Part shown: piece by piece, positions 4,959-9,036 of the stretch | How positions within the stretch are numbered: the first letter of the stretch is position 1 | How the letters are laid out: every line of letters begins with the position of its first letter | DNA from: Rhizobium sp. | GTDB taxonomy: Bacteria > Pseudomonadota > Alphaproteobacteria > Rhizobiales > Rhizobiaceae | Reading direction: 5' to 3' | Assembly (NCBI GenBank): GCA_003501385.1 | Contig: DNPN01000035.1 | Span: 5,001 to 14,036 of the forward strand | DNA length: 9,036 nt | Program-made: the position numbers and the translations under genes | Notes under the pieces: generated by a model | Databases searched by the model: none | What the model was told of the DNA's origin: nothing | What the model saw: the letters and a program-made list of their open reading frames with translations, nothing else

Positions 4959-6871
4959 GGTTGCCTCCGTGTTGAAACCGGCGGCAACGGAATGAGTGTC
5001 TCTTTCGGCACGATTGGCAAACGCACACAGGACGCTTTGATCGCATCGCAGAACACTGTATTTCCGGCGATTTTGGCGGTTCTGCCCGTGCCCTCCGGGG
5101 CAAATGTGTTAGGGTTGACGTCATATTTCGGAAAGTTGGACGAGGAGATATCGAGCCGAATCCGATGACCTTTGGCAAACAGATTTGCGGTGGCAAAGGG
5201 CTCAATTGTCACCTTAAAGACCTCGCCGGGCACAAGTGGCTCAGGCTTTTCCCAGGAATTGCGGTAGCGGCTGCGCAAAATACCATCGGTGATGTTGAGG
5301 GCAAAGCCCATGGGATCATCTTTGCTGGGCGGATAAACATCAATCAACTTTACAGTGAAGTCCGTATCCAGTGCGTCAGAGGCGATATGAAGCTCGACAG
5401 TGATCGGCCCCATCACCACCACATCCGCGTCAAGCAGGTCTGTCTCGAAAGATAAAACGTCTGGACGCGCTGAGAGTGGCAGGCCGGGATGGCGTGATCC
5501 AAAAAAACGGGTTGCCTCACGCTGGTCAAAGCCACCACCTTCAAAAATGGGCCGCCCGCTGGTGAGGGAGCCGCCAATGGTGGGCACGGGATTGCGCGGA
5601 TCATAGTCATAGGTCAAAGGTGCGGCATCGATTGGCGGTGGGGTTTCCGTTAGCAGGCCGGTGTTGTGGAGGTAATAGCTGTGAAACTGCGTCCCAGTCA
5701 CGGGCCAGCCATCCGTCGTAATCCAGCGTCCGCCATGGTCCAGTCGATCTTGCGCGTCGCGGCTTCCTGAGCCGCCGCCCATCAGATAAAGTCGGGCGGT
5801 AGGGTCCGGGTGATCATCATCCACTTTGCCCTTCAGCCAACGGTCAAACCATGCGCGCCGAAAGGCAAGCCAGCTTGGTGTGACATTGCCGCCAAGCGGT
5901 GCTTCTGGGCCAAAGGAGACATCTCCGGCGAAGGTGGTATTTCGATCACCATGCAGCCAAGGCCCCATGATTAAGCGTAAGGGCCGATCAACCTCGCCAG
6001 ACAGGCCGATATAATTGTCCAGCGTTGATTTTACATAGGCATCATACCAGCTGGACATCAACACAATCGGCACCTTGGGGAAGGTTTGGTAATAGCCTTC
6101 CATGTACAGGCCAACCCGTTTCCAATAATCATTAAACGTGCCGTTTTGCCATTGTTCCAGCAGATAGGCTTCATAGTCGGGGGCGGCGCGCACTGGCGAT
6201 ATGCCCTTTTTCCAGGGCATGACATCAAACCATGCCTTGAGATCTTCTCCGGCAATGGCGGCGCGGGTCAGTCCTTCTGCGCCTTCAAGGGCGTTGTTAT
6301 AGGCCCAGGTTGCCTGCTTTAGCTCAAAGGCCCCGCCCTGGCGAATGCCGCATTGATAGGCATTGGCAAAGCCGCCGGAATCCATCACCATGCAGGAAAG
6401 TCCCGGCGGGTTCAGGCAGGCCAGTGCCGCCTGGGTATGGGCGGCATAGGACAGACCCATGGTGGCAAAACGCCCATCGGACCAGTCTTGCGCCACCAGC
6501 CATGCGGCGGTGTCAAAACCATCGGCACCCTCCGAGAGATATTTGCTGAACTGCCCCTCGGAATTATAGCGCCCCCGGCAATCCTGATAGATCACCATGT
6601 AGCCCGCCCGCACAAAATGGCTGGCCACCTCTTCACGCAGCATCGGGGTGGTCATGCCCACTTCAATTTCAGATCGCGACCGCTGGGTCTTGCCATAGGG
6701 CGTGCGCTCCATAATAGTGGGAAGGGGTGTTTCAATGGCTTTTCCATCCTTAGCGGGGCGGTAAACATCTGTGGCCAGCCGCACACCGTCACGCATGGTG
6801 ACCATGATATCGCGCTCGACAATAACGTCAGCCGCCAGCACTTCCAAGCGTCCAGACTTGAAGCTATCCAT
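4955..6871 (-). CDS. CocE/NonD-family alpha/beta hydrolase (X-Pro dipeptidyl-peptidase S15-like)
   Basis: A 638-residue serine hydrolase of the family containing cocaine esterase, alpha-amino-acid ester hydrolases and X-Pro dipeptidyl-peptidases. The N-terminal catalytic domain starts with DIMVTMRDGVRLATDVYRP (21-39) and has YQDCRGRYNSEG (95-106). The nucleophile elbow is GLSYAAHTQ with Ser141, the acid Asp275 is in SSWYDAYV, and the base His305 is in GPWLHG, so the triad looks complete. A C-terminal jelly-roll domain (about residue 390 to the end) is typical of the family. No signal peptide is visible, so it should act in the cytoplasm on esters, amides or peptides. ATG 6871 is preferred over 6907, as explained at the 6879-6884 ribosome-binding site. 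It sits between the peptide-type binding protein and the capA-like gene, overlapping the latter by 4 nt. Substrate is unknown. Confidence 0.92.
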   Translation of the reverse strand: MDSFKSGRLEVLAADVIVERDIMVTMRDGVRLATDVYRPAKDGKAIETPLPTIMERTPYGKTQRSRSEIEVGMTTPMLREEVASHFVRAGYMVIYQDCRGRYNSEGQFSKYLSEGADGFDTAAWLVAQDWSDGRFATMGLSYAAHTQAALACLNPPGLSCMVMDSGGFANAYQCGIRQGGAFELKQATWAYNNALEGAEGLTRAAIAGEDLKAWFDVMPWKKGISPVRAAPDYEAYLLEQWQNGTFNDYWKRVGLYMEGYYQTFPKVPIVLMSSWYDAYVKSTLDNYIGLSGEVDRPLRLIMGPWLHGDRNTTFAGDVSFGPEAPLGGNVTPSWLAFRRAWFDRWLKGKVDDDHPDPTARLYLMGGGSGSRDAQDRLDHGGRWITTDGWPVTGTQFHSYYLHNTGLLTETPPPIDAAPLTYDYDPRNPVPTIGGSLTSGRPIFEGGGFDQREATRFFGSRHPGLPLSARPDVLSFETDLLDADVVVMGPITVELHIASDALDTDFTVKLIDVYPPSKDDPMGFALNITDGILRSRYRNSWEKPEPLVPGEVFKVTIEPFATANLFAKGHRIRLDISSSNFPKYDVNPNTFAPEGTGRTAKIAGNTVFCDAIKASCVRLPIVPKETLIPLPPVSTRRQP

Positions 6872-6878
6872 GTCGTCT

Positions 6879-6884
6879 ATCCTT
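6879..6884 (-). promoter_or_regulatory. Ribosome-binding site of the CocE-type hydrolase
   Basis: AAGGAT on the minus strand lies 7 nt before the ATG at 6871. The alternative in-frame ATG at 6907 falls in the loop of the 6898-6918 hairpin and has no Shine-Dalgarno sequence, so the protein beginning MDSFKSG is favoured. Confidence 0.6.
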
Positions 6885-6897
6885 GATATGAAAGATG

Positions 6898-6918
6898 GGC
6901 GGCGCATCGCGCGCCGCC
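6898..6918 (-). other. Strong GC-rich stem-loop after the peptide-type binding-protein gene
   Basis: A perfect 8-bp inverted repeat, GGCGGCGC (6898-6905) and GCGCCGCC (6911-6918), with a 5-nt loop. It begins 5 nt after the binding-protein stop codon. On the minus strand the stem is followed by CATCTTTCATATC, which is only mildly U-rich, so partial termination or 3'-end protection of the binding-protein message is more likely than a full stop. The downstream hydrolase has its own ribosome-binding site just beyond. Confidence 0.6.
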
Positions 6919-6923
6919 GGAAA

Positions 6924-8498
6924 TTACTGCGCTACAGATGCCAATGTTGCGCTGGTGTCCTCACCCATATTGGCCTCATAGGACAGGGTGGCCTTTCCGG
7001 CCCAATGCACTTTCTGCCAATAGAGTGGCAGAACAGGCGTATCGGCAAATACCATTTGGGTTGCCTCCTGCAACAAGGCAATGCGCTTGTCGGGATCGAA
7101 TTCGGCAGCGGCCTTGTTCATCAGGGCGTCAAAGGTTGGATTGCTGTAATTGGTGCGGTTAAACGAGCCGCTTCCCGCTTCCTTGTTCACCGTCATCAAC
7201 AGGTTGCGAAGGCCAGTGGCCGAGGTGGGTGTGGAATTGCCAAGCGAAAAGAGGAAGGCACTGAATTTTCCAGCCGATGCATCCTTGGTGTAGACGTTAT
7301 AGGGTTGGGCAACGACGCCGCTGATCTTGATGCCGCCGCGGGCAAACATCTGGCCAAGCGCCTGCGCCACCTGGGCATCGCCAGGGAAGCGGTCATTCGA
7401 GGTATGCAACGTCAGGCCAAAACCATCGGCGTAACCAGCCTTGACCAGAAGCTGCTTGGCACCTGCCACATCAAAGGCGGTTGGCGTCACGGCTGGGGCA
7501 TTGCCGCCCATGCCATCGGGCACAAGCTGGCCAGCGGCCTCGCCGGAACCATCGAGAATACGATCGATAATCAGCTGCCGATTGATCAGTTTGGACAAAG
7601 CCGCCCGAACATCCTTGTCCTTCAGCGGGTTCTTGTCCAAGGGCTTGCCATTCAGATCGGTGGCAAAAGGCGTCACATCTCGGGCCGTGTCCAGCGCCAG
7701 ATAGACGAGCCGGGCCGAGGCAATGGAAAACACCTTCAGACCTTTGATCCCGCTGATGGTTTTAACATCTCCCGGTGGCACAGCGTCGATCAGATCCACT
7801 GCACCGGAGCGCAGGGCTGCAACACGCGCAGCACCATTGGAAATGAACTTGATGGTCACGTGCTCAAACGCAGGCTTCTTGCCCCAGAATTTATCATTGG
7901 GAAGCAGAACCAGCTTGTCGCCCGGCGTCCATGTTTGGAGCTTGTACGCTCCCGTGCCAATCGTGGCCTTGCCACTGTTGAAATCCTCGATAGTGGCGTG
8001 TTCAGCAACCTTTTTCTCAACAATATAGACAAGCCCAACCTGTTCAATAAAATCCGGCGTTGGCTTCTTGGTCTTGAATTCAATGGTCAGATCGTCAAGC
8101 GCCTTCATACTGGCAATGGCTGCGACATTGCCCGAAAACGGAGCCGGACTATTGGGAATGTCCTTGGCGCGGGTGAGCGAAAACATCACATCCTCGGCTG
8201 TTAGCGGATTGCCATCATGGAATGTCACGCCCGGGCGTAGTTTGACCTGCCATGTCAACGGATCGATATTGGTCCAGGACTGCGCAAGCGCCGGTTCAAT
8301 CCGCATTTTTGCATCCGTCTGCACCAGACGGTCGAACATCTCCAGCGCGACGTTCTGATTATTGCCGGTACGCGAAAATTGCGGATCAAGAGCGGAGGGC
8401 TCGGTGGAACTGCCCAAGGTCAAATCCGTGGCGCAAGCAGCACTTACACTCAAAGCAGCGCTTGCAACGGTTGCCAGAAAAACCAAACGTCTGTTCAT
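6924..8498 (-). CDS. Peptide/nickel-type (SBP_bac_5, DppA-like) ABC transporter periplasmic binding protein
   Basis: A 524-residue preprotein. Residues 1-23 form a Sec signal peptide (MNRR start, hydrophobic core, cleavage ACA|TD). There is no proper lipobox, so it is expected free in the periplasm. The mature protein shows the family-5 layout: ALDPQFSRT (36-44), then an N-terminal block TWQVKLRPGVTFHDG (82-96) with NPLTAEDVMFSL directly after it, and a late ADTPVLPLYWQ segment. Length is normal for the family, which binds di-/oligopeptides, opines, heme or other peptide-like solutes. The ATG at 8498 is chosen for its AAAAGGGGA ribosome-binding site (8505-8513); an in-frame ATG at 8564 would add a non-signal-like Arg-rich extension and overlap the upstream ATPase. 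The gene is 16 nt after that ATPase, so this operon places an ATPase gene ahead of its binding protein. Ligand cannot be read from sequence. Confidence 0.94.
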   Translation of the reverse strand: MNRRLVFLATVASAALSVSAACATDLTLGSSTEPSALDPQFSRTGNNQNVALEMFDRLVQTDAKMRIEPALAQSWTNIDPLTWQVKLRPGVTFHDGNPLTAEDVMFSLTRAKDIPNSPAPFSGNVAAIASMKALDDLTIEFKTKKPTPDFIEQVGLVYIVEKKVAEHATIEDFNSGKATIGTGAYKLQTWTPGDKLVLLPNDKFWGKKPAFEHVTIKFISNGAARVAALRSGAVDLIDAVPPGDVKTISGIKGLKVFSIASARLVYLALDTARDVTPFATDLNGKPLDKNPLKDKDVRAALSKLINRQLIIDRILDGSGEAAGQLVPDGMGGNAPAVTPTAFDVAGAKQLLVKAGYADGFGLTLHTSNDRFPGDAQVAQALGQMFARGGIKISGVVAQPYNVYTKDASAGKFSAFLFSLGNSTPTSATGLRNLLMTVNKEAGSGSFNRTNYSNPTFDALMNKAAAEFDPDKRIALLQEATQMVFADTPVLPLYWQKVHWAGKATLSYEANMGEDTSATLASVAQ

Positions 8499-8504
8499 CG
8501 ATAG

Positions 8505-8513
8505 TCCCCTTTT
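8505..8513 (-). promoter_or_regulatory. Ribosome-binding site of the peptide-type binding protein
   Basis: AAAAGGGGA on the minus strand lies 6 nt before the ATG at 8498, within the 16-nt gap after the ATPase stop. It fixes the start so that a clean signal peptide is at the N-terminus. Confidence 0.75.
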
Positions 8514-8514
8514 G

Positions 8515-9036
8515 TTATGACGTGAACGACTGCTGCGCAATGCCCTCGACAGGTGCGGCATCAAGGTGGCAGGCGCTGAAGTGATTGGGTTGAGCAGTCC
8601 GCAATTGCGGGGCTTCTACCTTGCAGCGCTCAAAAATGAGCGGACAGCGCGGATGAAAATGGCACCCCGGCGGTGGATGCAAAGGCGAAGGAATTTCGCC
8701 GCTGATGGGCTGGAAGCTACGGTCAATGTCGCCAATGCTGGGCAATTCGCGCAACAGCGCCTGCGTGTAGGGGTGCTGCGGGTTGGAAAACAAGGCATCT
8801 GCCGTTGCGGTTTCCACCACCCGGCCAAGATACATCACCGCCACCCGGTCGCAGATATGTTTGACCACGCCAAGATCATGGCTGATGAACAAATAGGTCA
8901 GGCCGAATTCCTGCTTCAACTCCATGAACAGGTTGAGGATTTGCGCCTGAATCGACACATCCAGCGCCGCCACCGATTCATCGCAGACGATCAGTTTCGG
9001 CTTGACCGCAAGGGCGCGGGCAATGCCGATGCGCTG
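8515..9036 (-). CDS. Dpp/Opp-type (DppF/OppF-like) ABC transporter ATP-binding protein, C-terminal part, truncated by window edge
   Basis: The last 173 residues of a peptide-importer ATPase; the N-terminus with Walker A lies beyond position 9036. The visible part opens directly after the expected signature with QRIGIARALA. Walker B plus D-loop reads LIVCDESVAALD (15-26), with Ser where most relatives have Pro in CDEP. The H-switch is LFISHDL (49-55, His53). The C-terminal oligopeptide-transporter extension follows, with HPYTQALL (88-95) and a Cys array C125-x5-C131-x6-C138-x17-C156 that is common in this extension; similar arrays have been linked to an iron-sulfur cluster in some Dpp ATPases. 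The extension marks it as Dpp/Opp rather than a sugar-type ATPase. It is 16 nt upstream of the binding-protein gene in the same operon, and permease genes are presumably further upstream. Confidence 0.95.
   Translation of the reverse strand, partial: QRIGIARALAVKPKLIVCDESVAALDVSIQAQILNLFMELKQEFGLTYLFISHDLGVVKHICDRVAVMYLGRVVETATADALFSNPQHPYTQALLRELPSIGDIDRSFQPISGEIPSPLHPPPGCHFHPRCPLIFERCKVEAPQLRTAQPNHFSACHLDAAPVEGIAQQSFTS

Noticed and set aside
6771..8204. A long open frame of about 477 codons on the plus strand, opposite the peptide-type binding protein and the start of the hydrolase.
   Set aside because: No domain or plausible ribosome-binding site, and it crosses the strong hairpin and two real genes on the other strand. 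It is a shadow frame.
8499..8564. A longer form of the peptide-type binding protein starting at 8564.
   Set aside because: It would place an Arg-rich segment before the signal peptide and overlap the upstream ATPase gene. ATG 8498 has an excellent ribosome-binding site.
1..9036. CRISPR arrays, tRNA or rRNA genes, insertion sequences, toxin-antitoxin or phage genes.
   Set aside because: No regularly spaced repeats, cloverleaf-type segments, transposase motifs or terminal inverted repeats were seen. Nearly all of the window is accounted for by seven recognisable genes.

Overview
The window is chromosome- or megaplasmid-type DNA from a proteobacterium. Moderately high GC, densely packed operons, and the families present (BMP-type ABC importer, AtzD/barbiturase-type ring-opening amidohydrolase, IclR regulator, Dpp/Opp importer, CocE/NonD hydrolase) point to an alphaproteobacterium, most likely Rhizobiales (Rhizobium/Agrobacterium-like). 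This placement is inferred from gene content only. I saw no phage, transposon, tRNA, rRNA or CRISPR signal.

Layout. (1) Positions 1-2851, minus strand: an operon transcribed toward position 1, in order ring-opening amidohydrolase (cyanuric acid hydrolase/barbiturase family), periplasmic BMP-family binding protein, and the N-terminal 177 residues of its ABC ATPase. The ATPase runs off the window, and permeases are presumably beyond it. (2) Positions 2852-2973: a compact divergent promoter region whose two promoters have -35 boxes only 5 bp apart. (3) Positions 2974-3786, plus strand: an IclR-family regulator, very probably controlling the amidohydrolase/BMP operon and itself. (4) Positions 3834-9036, minus strand, convergent with iclR: a second operon entering from the right edge, in order Dpp/Opp-type ATPase (C-terminal 173 residues), peptide-type periplasmic binding protein, CocE/NonD serine hydrolase, and a CapA-like protein. 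Gaps here are short: 16 nt, about 50 nt, and a 4-nt ATGA overlap.

How the genes may work together. The first operon looks like an import-and-hydrolyse module for a cyclic ureide or triazine-like nitrogen compound: the BMP importer brings in a nucleoside- or heterocycle-like ligand and the amidohydrolase opens the ring. The second looks like an uptake and cytoplasmic processing module for a peptide-like or acylated compound. The CocE-type enzyme has a complete Ser-Asp-His set. Its coupled CapA-like partner lacks several residues normally conserved in CapA proteins. Three coding regions (the amidohydrolase and both binding-protein genes) are followed by stem-loops without U-tracts, as expected for mRNA-stabilising or differential-expression hairpins inside operons.

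The points most worth a second look are the divergent CapA-like protein coupled to a CocE hydrolase, the heterocycle-hydrolase/BMP importer pairing, and the back-to-back promoter/operator region. No clearly unprecedented system is evident. These are mostly recognisable families in an informative combination.
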